This document shows positions 54,316 to 64,000 of a DNA stretch of 64,000 nucleotides, piece after piece. Positions within the stretch are counted from its first letter, which is position 1, and every line of letters begins with the position of its first letter. The notes beneath the pieces are model-generated. The model did no database searches and was not told the DNA's origin. It saw nothing but the letters and a program-made list of their open reading frames with translations. Source of the DNA: Heliopora coerulea (Eukaryota; Cnidaria; Anthozoa; Scleralcyonacea; Helioporidae); contig JASJOG010000210.1 in the NCBI GenBank assembly GCA_030142905.1, positions 372,001 to 436,000 of the forward strand, read 5' to 3'. A program made the translations under genes and the position numbers.

Positions 54316-56155
54316 TCAAAGGTTAATTCTTTCTCGATCCATACAATTGTCCGCACGTGTATGCGACGCTTTTCCGGCGTTTGAGATGAAGCAGCGTCCG
54401 CATCTATTGCACTGAACTTTCGTAGCAACGGTCCCATAGCGTGATTGTCGTCGCCGTTGGTAATCTTTCAACCGGCTTTCTTCGATTCTAGTTACTGACT
54501 CCGTGACAATTCCTTTCCAAACGTCCCGATCTTTGGCATCTCTTTCCCACGTGTTTACGTCACAATCGATTTTGTTTAGGTGCGTTTTTATGACATCTTT
54601 GTAACGTAGTTTTTGACCTCCAACGCTTCGTGTGCCATCCCGCAGTTCACCATATAAAAGAATTTTTGCCAACCTATTTTCTTCCATTTTTTTCTACATG
54701 TCCAGTCCATCTCAATTGGGCTTTTTTGATCAGTGCCTCTACACTGGGCATTTCAACTCTTTTCAGAACTTCCACGTTGGGGATCTTATCTGACCATTGG
54801 AGCTTGAGCAATTGCCTAAGGTGCCTTATCTGAAAATTGGTCAGTTTATTGATATGTCTTCGATAAAGGGTCATCGTATCAATGGGGTACAGTAAAGAGG
54901 AAAGTACCACTTCTCTGAAAACTGTAAGTTTAGTTACTAAGGAGATGTCATGTCTATCAAACAGTCTCTTCTTCAACTTTCCGTAAGCTGCAGACGCCAT
55001 CTGTATGCGATGCGAAATTTCTGTATCGACCTTAATGTCATCCGAAACATAGCTGCCAAGATATTTAAATTTATGCACCATATTCAGGGCTTCACCATCT
55101 ATGGTCACGATAGGTTGTGCGTTATCTCTATTCAGGTTATTTGGGCTTAGTTGATAAAGCAATTCTGTCTTATGGGTGCTGATTTGCAGTCCAAAAGCTT
55201 TGCTGATTTCTGAAAATCGAGAAGTTATCTCTTGAATAGCCTCTAATGAATGTGCCACCATCGCCGCGTCGTCAGCATAGAGTAAATCTCGAATTAGTTC
55301 AGTTCGAACCTTGGTAGTTGCTTTTAGTCGAGATAGATTAAACAACTTGCCGTCACTTCGGGTTCTGATGTACACACCTTCCTGCATTGCTTGAGCCAGT
55401 AGATTTAAAATCGCTGTCAGAAATAACGTGAAATATGTCGGAGCCCCTGGGTCCCCTTGTCTTACCTCATTCTTGACTTCGAAATCGTCACTGATGGACC
55501 CTGAAACCGATACCTTAACCTTCATGTTGATGAGCAAATCTTTCGCGATGTTGACGAACTTCCTTGGGCATCCTAAGATTTCAAGCACCTTCCAAAGCAT
55601 GTCCCTGGAAACCGTATCGAAGGCCTTTTTAAAGTCAAAGAATATGACATACAGATCTTGGCCCAGCTCTATCGCCTTTTCTTGGATTTGTCGTAAACTA
55701 AAGATCATATCATTCGTCGACCTTTCACTTCTAAATCCACTTTGGCTTTCAGGCAGGATTTTCTCAGACAATTGTTTGAGCCTGTTGAGGATGATTTTAC
55801 AATAGATTTTTACGGCTACGCAAAGCAAGGAGATGCCTCGATAATTGTCGCAAACAGTCTTATCTCCTTTCTTGAAAATTTTCACCAACAATGCGTCCTT
55901 GAAATTCTGTGGTGCTTTTTCTTCTTCCCAACACAATCTGAACAATGAAAATAGTTCTTCTTTGAATTCCTCTCCTATGTTTTTGTATATTTCAGCAGGA
56001 ATGCCGTCGAATCCATGAGGTTTTTCATTGCTCATCGATTTTAGAGCTACATCAAGCTCCGCCATCGTGATTTCATTTTCAAGCTCATGCATAATTGGAA
56101 CATGGTTTAAATTTTCTAGTACTGTGTCATCGATCTCCGTATCTAAATTCAACAA
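54316..56155 (-). pseudogene. LINE reverse transcriptase and C-terminal zinc finger
   Basis: The main frame (56155-54674) has RT blocks SNEKPHGFDGIPAEIYKN, KKGDKTVCDNYRGISLL, SQSGFRSERSTNDMIF, FFDFKKAFDTVSRDMLW, VRQGDPGAPTYF and the catalytic LLYADDAAMVAHS near 55275-55310, then FKYLGSYVSDD and RWTGHVEK. A frameshift near 54680 precedes the tail, WKGIVTESVTRIEESRLKDY and a CCHC/C2H2-like finger (CNRCGRCFISNAGKASH). All catalytic Asp are kept. Only a frameshift or two separate this copy from an open RT gene. Confidence 0.9.
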
Positions 56156-56278
56156 TTCTTGAAAGTGTTCTTTCCATCTTGCTACAATGTCCTCCTTTTC
56201 TGAAATTAGCTCACTTTCTTTGTTCCTTATTGCCGTAATTACATTTGCTCTATGGCCGTAAATCTTCTTCAGATCATC

Positions 56279-57813
56279 CTAGAAGCCTTTCGTATCATTC
56301 CTGTTAGCCATGCTTTGCAAACTTTTCGCTTTTTTTGTCCACCATCTGTTCTTCAACTGTCTCGTCTTTCTTTGCGTCGCCGCTTTCGCCTTTCTGAAAT
56401 CTTCAGTCGTTTGTCGAGTCACACTGTTTAGGAGTCTTTGGTGGCATTTTCTCCCCTCTTCCAAAAGTGGTTCAATCTCATCATAATACTCGTCAAACCA
56501 ATCTCCATTTCTCCTTTTTAGATGGCCAAGAACGTCCGTACAGGTTTTCTGCAAAACATCTTTCATTTTACTCCATTTTTCTTCTACAAGATGGGTTTGT
56601 CGCAATTCGGGTATTTTCGTAAGTAATTTGGCATTGAATTCATCTTTTACGTCTTCACTTTTCAATTTTTTTACATCAAACCTTTTCGGTGCCTGTGGTG
56701 CTCTTCTGCTTCTCATGGTCAAGCGGAAACGGAGTCTCGAAACCACAAAATAGTGATCAGTTGCACATTCTGGACCTCTCATAGCCTTTGTATTCAGGAT
56801 ATCCGATTTATGTTCGTTCCTCGTTAGGACATAATCGAGAAGATGGGATTTCTTAGATGATGGGGATGGTTCCAAGTAAAATAGTTGCAATCCGACTGAT
56901 TAAAGTAAGTGTTTGTAACCACCAGTCCAAACTGCGTGCAAAAATTTAGTGACAGTTCGCCATTCCAATTGCAGCTGCCTTTTCCGAACTTTCCAAGCGC
57001 TGGTCCATAGAGCTCATTATCTCTTCCCACTCTAGCGTTAAAATCACCGAAAATCACCAACTTGTCGGCTATTGAAACTCTTCAGACGACACCTGACAAA
57101 CTTCTGTAATACTCCTCCTTTTCCGGTTCAGGATAAGTCATTGTCGGTGCGTAATTTGAAATTATCGTGGCAAATTTGTTCTTGCTCAGTGGTAGTCACA
57201 TCACTATTATCCTGTCGGATACTGGTTTTGGTTCTGTGTTCATTTTTTTCAGAACATCATTTCTCGCAGCTAAGGAGACTCCCGCATGTCTCCTTTCACC
57301 GGCCTCGACTCCAGACCAGAATAATGAGAATTCTTTCTCCTTAATTACGCCACTGCCTTGCGGTCTAGTTTCTTGTAACGCTGCGATGTCCACTCCAATT
57401 TTTTCTAATTCTTTAGCTACCACTGCAGATCTTCTTTCCATGCGTTGCACTTCATCTCTATCCAGTAAAGTCCTGACATTCCAGGTTGACAATTTGACAA
57501 ATTTCCTTAAATTCCTGCCGCTTAAATGAAGTCCCGTCCACTGCGGCCTGCCGACCAGGGTAAAAATTGGTGGGCTTTGTTTACCCCTTCTTTTATCGGG
57601 GCGTTCCCTGATTGGGACAAGCTGTGCATCCCTAAATAAGGCAGCTCGGTGGCTACGATAGTACCTTGAGCGGGCTCCACCAGTTATCAAGCTCACGGCC
57701 ATCTTATCGAAGCCGCCTACGTACGAACTTCCTACTAGTAGCCTCCAGTACCTTACGCCTGCTACCGTCGCATTCACTTCACCACTGCAGTCGGTAGCGG
57801 GTAGTAATGGCAA
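56279..57813 (-). pseudogene. LINE APE-type endonuclease
   Basis: Minus-strand pieces in order: LSTWNVRTLLDRDEVQRMER and IAALQETRPQG (57813-57196); MVIFGDFNARVGRDNELYG (57060-56824); then LDYVLTRNEH, ATDHYFVVSRLRF and a long charged linker (56890-56279). TWNVRTL, QETR, GDFNARVG and TDH are the Asn, Glu, Asp-Asn and Asp-His catalytic blocks of apurinic-type endonucleases. Frameshifts near 57190-57060 and 56860 split it from one frame, and another gap (56278-56156) leads into the RT. Confidence 0.85.
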
Positions 57814-58246
57814 GATTACTGCTTCAGGGGGTGTTGTCCCTGCCTACGCGAGACCTGGGTCCAACTGGCACCGGTTGGTAGCAACCGGAAAGGGTCCCTG
57901 CTCTGAGATACGAGTGGTTACGACCAACAGGACATCTGGCAGCAGGGAATCCTTGTCGGAGGAGCGGAAGAATCGATGACGGTCAACGGCCCGAAGACAA
58001 CATCGGTTCGCGGAGGAACGTTCTAAGTAACGTCAACGGGAAGCGATAACCAAGCCAAGATATAATTAGTTGGCTACTGCGGGGCAGATTGTGCGCCTGC
58101 CAATCGTCACGAATCCCTCGTTCCATTGGATATCAGGTTCTCAAGCCTAGAGAGGATTACCACCGGGGGCACGACGGTAGTAAGACTTAATTTAGTGTGT
58201 ACGATTGAGGTGTTGATGGAGAAAAAGACTGAAGGATGGCAGTTGA

Positions 58247-58266
58247 AAAGAATTAAGAGGTGTATT
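58247..58266 (+). repeat. LINE target site duplication, right
   Basis: AAAGAATTAAGAGGTGTATT, one base different from 54251-54270. Confidence 0.9.
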
Positions 58267-58849
58267 AAACCCATCAAAAACTATTGATAAGTCAACGAGA
58301 CCAGTATTTCTTGAAACACAAGTAGATAATTTTCAAAACATCATAAACAAGACAGTAGAAGAACGAGAAAATACAAATAATGAAGCGGAATTCATAGATT
58401 TAGCAGAAAGACTTATTGGTTTACGAGAAGCTAGAGATAAAACCCTTAAACAATTGCAAAAAAACAAGTAAGAGAACAACAGGAGGAAGATATAAAAGAC
58501 TACAACGTTTCAAAAAATGGGCAAAAGAAAACATGGTTGGATTATCAGCTGGATTATTACCTCTGTAATTGTAGCTGCTAGAGCAGGACGTGCAGCTGGA
58601 AGTAGTGCTGTTACAAATCTTGCTAAATCATTAAAGAACTTAAGTAAGAAAATAGATGAACAGGATAAGAAGTTAACTGGACTCGATGCGATAAAGAAGT
58701 TAGCAGCTTTCTTAGCTCCTATAATTTCTTTTCTAGCCAAAGTTGTCGAATTAGGAGCAAAAGGAATTGCATGACTTGCTAGCAATTTATGGGTTTTAGT
58801 AGTGGCTATAACATTAGTCATTGCTACTGAATATAAAAAGAAAACATAG
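58267..58849 (+). pseudogene. amphipathic membrane protein of the duplicated pair, copy A
   Basis: Continuing from the LINE target, the frame reads NPSKTIDKSTRPVFLETQVD and a helical region, then shifts to FQKMGKRKHGWIISWIITS and AVTNLAKSLKNLSKKIDEQD. A hydrophobic part follows, FLAPIISFLAKVVELGAKGI, and after a stop SNLWVLVVAITLVI. Copy B (60106-60748) has the same plan with a cleaner C-terminus. Several breaks. The second membrane-like half could be a membrane-active virion protein; this is inference. Confidence 0.55.
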
Positions 58850-58861
58850 AGTAATGTATAA

Positions 58862-59702
58862 ATGGCTGAAGGTGGATTTGATAACTATGAAATGGAATAC
58901 TTGAGTAAAAAGTATCCAGAATATGATAATTTGAATGAACAACAATTGAATTATGAGTATGATAACCTTACAAGGAAGCGTTTAAACTTATTGAAAAGTG
59001 ATACTGACCCTCAAGATGAACAAATTGTTGATATTAAAAAAAGGAAGAAATACATTAATAATACCCGTAATAAGAAATTCGATGACTATGAAATGTACGA
59101 CTTAAGTAGAAGATATCTTGAATATGAAGATATGAATGAACAAGAGTTAAATGATGAGCATGATAGACTTGAAAATAAGCGTTTAAAATTATTAAGAGAT
59201 GATATTTATTCTGAAAATAATGATTTTGATGATATTACGGAAATGATGAAACATATTAATCGCATCAGGAAAAATAAGTTCGGTGAAACAAGCTTCACTA
59301 GTAATAAAGATGGTAAGACTGTCATAGGAAGTAAAAGTGGAATTATAGCTCCTGGATTGGACATAATTGGAAAAAACCCTGAAAATGAAAAAATATTTGC
59401 TGTTCAAGATTTTGCAAGAAGAGTTAAAAAAATGAAAGTTTTAATCTCGATCCGTTGCTTAACAGTAAAGCACTTGAATTAATAAAAAATATTGATAAAA
59501 CAAATAGAAACCACATAACTTTCAGACAATTAAATAGCAGAAATGAACGTGGAAGACCACAAATAGTACTTAAAAGAGACCCCTATGGTGTATTAAAATA
59601 TAATAAATCAGACTCAGCAAAAGAAGCTGTTAAACAATTTAACAAATTGATAAAAGAAATTGAAAAAGAACAGAAGGATAGAGATGAAACTGCAGTGGTG
59701 TA
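58862..59702 (+). pseudogene. MAEGG protein, copy B, with internal repeat
   Basis: MAEGGFDNYEMEYLSKKYPE begins a 65-residue unit repeated as FDDYEMYDLSRRYLEYEDMN and following, each ending with (T/E)(R/N)KRL(N/K)LL. A Gly-rich segment (GSKSGIIAPGLDIIGKNPEN) and VQDFARR then lead, across a frameshift near 59440, to ALELIKNIDKTNRNHITFRQ and KEAVKQFNKLIKEIEKEQKD. Copy A has only one unit and lacks the Gly-rich part. DFARR and the polar C-terminus suggest a helical virion accessory protein, unnamed. Confidence 0.6.
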
Positions 59703-60105
59703 GTCCTGGAACTTTAACAAGGAGGGCTCACCAACACAGTGTCCTGAACATCAGGGGAGGACCGAAAAAATGATAAACTTGAAAAATGCTATTTTTTTTA
59801 TTTTTGCTAACAGTAATTCTATCATTAAAATTTAACAGTGTTTCTGTGTTTGTAAAAGGTAAAATATTAGGAATACAATCGCCACGATCAGTACTTGGGC
59901 GGCACATGTTATGGCCGACTAGAAATTACTGAAATCATTCTTGTCGGAAATGACTGAATATCTTTACATAAATTTCACAGAACATTCAAATATGATTAAA
60001 GTTACACAATCTGCAAAAAATATAAAGGGGAGCTCAGCACCCCCAAATTGCCATGGAATTTTAATGAGGGGGGCTCAGCCCCCTGAGCCCCCCTCCACTA
60101 CAAAA
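59703..60105. mobile_element. small non-coding insertion in the duplicated gene
   Basis: About 400 bases interrupt the reading context conserved between copies A and B. The left end reads tggaactttaacaaggaggg..ctca and the right tggaattttaatgaggggggctca as direct repeats, and tgtagt/actaca lie outermost in inverted orientation. A near-palindrome GGGGCTCAGCCCCCTGAGCCCC lies at 60070-60093. It resembles a MITE or a solo repeat, but ends are not firm. Confidence 0.5.
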
Positions 60106-60748
60106 ATATGCCAATGGTTGACACAACTTTAGATGATTGCATACCAATCGAGGGATTAACAGAAGAAGAGAACCGAGAAATGGAAGGTGTATTAAACCCA
60201 TCAGAAAGCATTGATAAGTCAACAAGACCAGCATTTCTTAGAGTTCAATTAGACCACATAGAAGACACTTTGACAAGACAATAGAAGAAAGAGACAACAC
60301 AGATAATCATGAGAAATTCATGGAATTAGAGGAAATAGTTATTGGTTTACAAATAGCCAAAAATAGAACCCTTGAAAAATTGTATTTAGAAGGCGTAAGA
60401 GAACAACAGGAGGAAGATATAACAAGATTACAGAGGTTTAAAAGATGGGCAAAAGAAAACATGATTGGATTATCAGCAGTAGCAATATCAATTGCAGGTA
60501 TTATAACCACTATTATTGTAAGTGCTAGAAAAGTACTTGTAAAAGTAGGTCAGGCTACTGGAGATTTTGCTAAAGCATTGTATAATTTAGGTAAAAAACT
60601 GGGAGGATTAATAGCTCCATTGTTAAATTTAATTTCTCAAGTAATAGCATTAGGAGCAAAAGGTATTAACTGGTTAGCTAGCAATCTGTGGGCATTAGTA
60701 ATAGCCTTCACATTATATATTTATAGTCAATACAAAAATAAAATATAA
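60106..60748 (+). pseudogene. amphipathic membrane protein of the duplicated pair, copy B
   Basis: The frame begins MPMVDTTLDDCIPIEGLTEE, EMEGVLNPSESIDKSTRPAF, shifts near 60280, and then is open from about 60320: EEIVIGLQIAKNRTLEKLYL, RLQRFKRWAKENMIGLSAVA, a first hydrophobic span (ISIAGIITTIIVSA), a Lys/Gly-rich amphipathic helix (GDFAKALYNLGKKLGGLIAP), and a last span (SNLWALVIAFTLYIYS). Repeated Gly/Ala/Lys amphipathic helices recall membrane-lytic viral proteins, an analogy only. It ends 15 bases before the major capsid gene. Confidence 0.6.
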
Positions 60749-60763
60749 TATATAATATACATT

Positions 60764-61974
60764 ATGAACACAACAGAAAAAGAATTAATTCCAGGATTTA
60801 GAAGAAGTCATATGGCATCTGTAAAAGGTAATAGGACAAGACATATTGTTACTTTTAATCCAAATAAAGCATCAGCAGGAGAGGAACTTTATATAGACAT
60901 TCCTAAACTGAAAATGGACTGTTGTTTGGTTCCTGGTAGTTTACATTAATTATTTAACTTTAAAGTTAGTAATACAAAATCATGGTTTCTTAATAATTTA
61001 TCAAAAATGCTACAGAAAAGACTGGCAGTACGATTAGCAGGTGAGAACATTTATGAAGTTTATAAAGACTTATGGAAGAGTAATTCTCAAAGAACGGATA
61101 TGGTTGAATATGGAACTGCTAGTGAGAACCTTAGAAAGCTAATTTCAAAAGATGATAGTGGTGCTAAAAGTGGAAATACACAGAAAGTAAGTGATGCTTT
61201 GATGTTGAGTATATATGAGCATAAACAGAAAATATGTTTGGATAGAATTATAAGAGATCATGGACTGTATGCTCCATTCTATATGAATAATAATTTCCGT
61301 TATATAATAGTATTACCTTCATCAAATGAACTATTAGTTGCACAAACTGGATCATCAATAGGAGCATATACATTAGAAGACTTACAATTGGAATATGAAA
61401 CAATAGAAAATATGGATATTGCTAATGAGAAATCAGAAAAATATGTAATAGGTAGGTCACTATCTTATGAGAATATTACACTTACGCAGACTGTCGTATG
61501 GGCAGCAGCTAGTACATTAATGAATGAAAATATAAATATCCCAAGAAAGTCAGTGAGAAGTATTGTATTATTGTTCACTAAACAGTCAAGAAGTGACAGT
61601 GAAGAGTATCTGTATCCAAATATTACAGAAGTTAAATTAACAATTGAAGGAGTACCTAATAGTGTGTATTCCCAAGGAATTCCAAGTAGAAGATTCTATG
61701 ATGAGGCAAAAAGATTATTCCAATTTATGAAAGAAGTAAAAGAACAATTTATGGCTGTAGAGAACTTCTATGAAGATAAATTTGCACTTGTTATTGACCT
61801 TAAAAGTCATGAAGAAGTGAATAAAACAACACATGGAAAGAAAATTGTAAATACACAAAAAGGTATTCTGTTGGAGATTAAACAGAAAGCACATACTGGA
61901 AATACTAATTGAAATATTTTTGTTGTATCAGATGGACGTGGAAATTTCGTTAATAGGGACCTTCAAAGCATTTA
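60764..61974 (+). pseudogene. major capsid protein (double jelly-roll type)
   Basis: One frame from ATG 60764 holds IPGFRRSHMASVKGNRTRHI, then TAA at 60947-60949, then KSWFLNNLSKMLQKRLAVRL and onward without a break to TGA at 61910. The block SDSEEYLYPNITEVKLTIEG with VPNSVYSQGI and DEARRLF-like EAKRLFQFM is the signature region of Polinton-type major capsids. Codons after the TGA (VVSDGRGNFVN) look like the true C-terminus, ending near 61974. So about 400 residues with only two nonsense codons and no frameshift. The protein would form the hexagonal shell of a particle. Confidence 0.75.
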
Positions 61975-61992
61975 ATATTAGATATTATATAA

Positions 61993-62596
61993 ATGTCCAC
62001 ACCTTTTCATATGATTATCACATAAATGACAGGCAGTGGGAAAACGCATTAACTTCTTAATTTTATAGAAAAAAACTACATGAACCACTTTGATTACATT
62101 ATAATAATATGCCCTACCCTTTAGTTGGAATAAAACTTATGAGAATTGGAAATACATAAATGACCCGGATATAATTGTAATTGAATGTGGGCAAGATTAT
62201 ATTGATAATATGCTTAGATTTGCTTCAAAAATATACAGAGGAACCAATAGTTTGATTATTTTAGATGACTGTGCATGTAGTTCAGATGTTAAGAAAAGAG
62301 TCAGTGAATTGGTTAAATGAGGATTCGGAACTAGGCATTATGGCCTTTCAACTATTGTTATTACTCAACAATTGACAAGCATAAGTAAATTATACAGAGA
62401 AAATATAAGCAAATTGAGTACTTTTTATAATTCCAATAGAAATGACATGAAAATCATAATAGATGATCATGTGAATGGTGTTAGTAAGGAAGAGGTAAAT
62501 AGAATAATAGATACCCTTAAAAATAACAAGTATTCTATATTAGAGATCAATTCAAATTATCCATATGAATATAAAATATGTGGTATGTCTGTTTAA
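61993..62596 (+). pseudogene. A32/FtsK-type DNA packaging ATPase
   Basis: ATG 61993 follows TATATAA. Walker A TGSGKT is at about 62029-62046, bordered by two in-frame stops. After a frameshift, SLIILDDCACSSDVKK (62250-62290) is the Walker B block. The motif GFGTRHYGLSTIVITQQLTS near 62320-62380 is the sensor/arginine region of A32-like ATPases. The C-terminal part (YNSNRNDMKIIIDDHVNGVS) is open to 62596. ATP-driven genome packaging into capsids is the family role. Damaged by at least three stops and one frameshift. Confidence 0.85.
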
Positions 62597-62618
62597 CCCG
62601 ACATTAAAATCTACGGTA

Positions 62619-63116
62619 ATGTATAAATCCGTGCCAAAACGAAAAAAGAACCTTGAAGAAGTAGTAGAAGAACTGGAAGATGAAATAAGAACCATAGAAA
62701 TAGAAGCTGACAGAGAAGCTGATCCACAAGATCAGATTGAAAAGAAAAGGAAAGAATTAATTAAATTGCCAGAAGATGAGCAGTTTGATAAAAGTGTTAA
62801 AACCATTAAAAAAGCAAGTAATAATACCATAGAAAAATATAAGGAATATGAAAGAAAAAGAATGAAAAAAGCAAATGAATTTATAACTGACCAATTAATA
62901 AGTACGTTTGCTTATTCATTAGGTGGTTTGGATGCAATAGAAAAACCAGAAGTATTATCTGAAGAATTACGGAAGGATGACTTATTGAAAAGTGATGTAA
63001 TAAAAATTGTTGAAATGATAAGTCCTTACATTCCATCTCTAGGATTTCTATCTGGAGGAATAACCACTGGTAAACATATTTATAACCATAAAAAAACAAA
63101 ATTAATAAACTTGTAG
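62619..63116 (+). CDS. 165-residue charged coiled-coil protein at the right end
   Basis: ATG 62619 is chosen because the longer frame overlaps the ATPase end. It begins MYKSVPKRKKNLEEVVEELE, a long acidic/basic helical region (PQDQIEKKRKELIKLPEDEQ), then DQLISTFAYSLGGLDAIEKP and a weakly hydrophobic C-terminus (IPSLGFLSGGITTGKHIYNH). Its last six codons lie in the TIR. No break is seen. No named family recognised; its position recalls minor virion or DNA-associated genes. Confidence 0.55.
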   Translation: MYKSVPKRKKNLEEVVEELEDEIRTIEIEADREADPQDQIEKKRKELIKLPEDEQFDKSVKTIKKASNNTIEKYKEYERKRMKKANEFITDQLISTFAYSLGGLDAIEKPEVLSEELRKDDLLKSDVIKIVEMISPYIPSLGFLSGGITTGKHIYNHKKTKLINL

Positions 63117-63352
63117 AGATTCCTACAGAAAATAATAAAGATCCTTCTAATTCACCAGTAGAAGATTAAAATTAAAAGTAGATTGCCATTTAGAAAAAAG
63201 TGGTGAGTATGAGCAGAGTAGTATATAATATGGTGGTATGCCAAAATAATGGTAATTTTAACAAAAAAATGCATGACCAACAAATACCATTTACTAGCAA
63301 AAAAAGTGCACCTGGATGGAAGTGTGCTCATACCCCCATATTATATATTACT
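63098..63352 (-). repeat. Polinton right terminal inverted repeat
   Basis: Reverse complement of 41750-42001 with scattered differences. The frame at 63200-63391 lies in it and is not a gene. Confidence 0.95.
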
Positions 63353-63358
63353 CACACA
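63353..63358. repeat. target site duplication CACACA, right
   Basis: Identical to 41744-41749. Confidence 0.9.
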
Positions 63359-64000
63359 TGGAAATCAACCAGAGCATGTTTAACCCACTGAAGGGCAAGG
63401 GCACACTTAACTGTTTTATTCTGGCTGACGGCAGACAATTTTATTCTCCTAAGTGATGAGCCCTGATGCACCCTTGCACCTGAATGGGTTAATAGACAAT
63501 CTTAGGTAATGTTCACACTTGGTGCCCAAGTGTATTTTGGATCAGTACTTCAATGAACACACCTATTATGCTAGAATAAAATATATAAATTACAACTGCC
63601 AGTATAGTCTGTTATTTACATGCTATACATGTAGACTCTCTCCTCATTTAACCAAATTACTTAACTTAAATTATCCACTGTATGCTGTTGATGATTAAAG
63701 TTTAGACCTTTCCAAGCATTACAAACAAATACATAAACGTAAATTCTAAGTTGAAACTGTAAGACAAAGTCTACGTACCGTATGTACATTATCAAACTTC
63801 ACTGGGGTTGGTTACTTTTCCCGAAACTCTTTTAAGATATTAAAAGATGATTCGATCTTTACTGAAAGGGATAAATAGTTTTGTAGATAGATGTTCTTTA
63901 ACTGATTTACTGTAGCTTCAAAGATTTCTTAGCTCCTACTAACGTAATGCAGTGTATGCACATATCCAGCGAGCTTTAATCGTTTCAAGTCAAACGTTTA
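63359..64000. other. flanking host sequence, nothing recognised
   Basis: No coding frame or repeat family recognised. It should join 41743 in an allele without the Polinton. Confidence 0.4.

Larger units (their letters stand above)
54271..58246 (-). mobile_element. APE-type LINE nested in the Polinton, near full length
   Basis: On the minus strand the element runs from a GC-rich 5' region (58246 to 57814) through endonuclease and RT to a C-terminal zinc finger. It ends in a (GAA)n-like tail at 54271-54283. A 20-bp target duplication with one mismatch flanks it. The coding order, YADD catalytic box, a WTGHV..NGR block and a short microsatellite tail suggest an RTE-like clade; I do not assign it firmly. 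Base composition is clearly richer in G+C than the surrounding Polinton. Confidence 0.9.
41750..63352. mobile_element. complete Polinton/Maverick element 2, 21.6 kb
   Basis: TIRs of about 252 and 255 bases start AG and end CT, with a CACACA duplication outside. Inside are PolB, chromodomain integrase, major capsid, minor capsid-like, packaging ATPase, fibre and small virion-like genes. Leftward genes occupy 42000-51884 and rightward genes 51910-63116. The maturation protease usual in Polintons was not found. Most genes carry stops or frameshifts, so this copy is dead. Nested later insertions: a PLE (46447-47878), a LINE (54271-58246) and a MITE-like piece (59703-60105). Removing these leaves about 15.8 kb, a normal Polinton size. 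Confidence 0.95.

Noticed and set aside
63200..63391. Plus-strand frame of 63 residues
   Set aside because: It lies in the Polinton TIR and crosses the element border.
1..64000. Prokaryotic or CRISPR interpretation of the repeats
   Set aside because: Repeat arrays have no regular unique spacers, and introns, LINEs, PLEs and Polintons show that this is animal DNA.

Overview
The window is animal nuclear DNA: AT-rich, a spliced host gene with TATA-like, signal-peptide-exon and polyadenylation signals, and many layered transposable elements. The mix (Polintons, Penelope-like elements with GIY-YIG endonucleases, CR1-like LINEs with a hydrolase-like domain, PIF/Harbinger, hAT and Crypton relics, single-domain C-type lectin) is typical of a marine invertebrate and fits a cnidarian such as a coral or anemone best. 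That assignment is inference; nothing in the window fixes the species.

Layout, left part (1-25.4 kb). An inverted Penelope-like (PLE) remnant (1-427), a broken Harbinger transposase (813-1946) and a hAT scrap (2200-2440) precede 5 kb of old, mutually similar repeats. Next is the one well-supported host gene, a two-exon secreted C-type lectin (8651-11627). Repeats and a minisatellite-bearing inverted-repeat element follow, then a CR1-like LINE (about 15855-19550), a second PLE remnant (20228-21050), a 0.55 kb MITE (21893-22441) and a decayed LINE 5' end (24019-25270).

Middle (25.8-41.7 kb). A cluster of perfect hairpins abuts a 5'-truncated Polinton-like element (about 25970-33240). It carries part of a capsid-type gene, a fibre gene with phage-like repeats, four small genes and a long protein-primed-type DNA polymerase B. 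After it come an RT scrap, a nearly open Crypton-type tyrosine recombinase (34092-35276), weak host exon candidates, and a possible head-to-head pair of first exons (39721-40338).

Right (41.7-63.4 kb). This is a complete 21.6 kb Polinton/Maverick bounded by about 250-bp terminal inverted repeats and a perfect 6-bp target duplication (CACACA). It contains PolB, a chromodomain integrase, major and minor capsid proteins, a packaging ATPase, a fibre, a Bro-N plus VRR-NUC plus C2H2 fusion and several small membrane or coiled-coil genes. A gene pair has been duplicated in tandem. The Polinton was later hit by a PLE, by a full-length-looking LINE with a 20-bp target duplication, and by a small MITE-like insert. 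Nearly all its genes now carry stops or frameshifts, so it is a fossil.

The two Polintons share a conserved block (fibre, basic membrane protein, 77-residue protein, 140-residue coiled-coil protein), but PolB and the capsid-type gene are flipped relative to that block. The most interesting signals are the Bro-N/VRR-NUC fusion, the phage-like fibre, the palindromic unit inside the Polinton TIRs, hammerhead-ribozyme-like motifs at PLE and LINE ends, and a relic 2A-like signature in a LINE.
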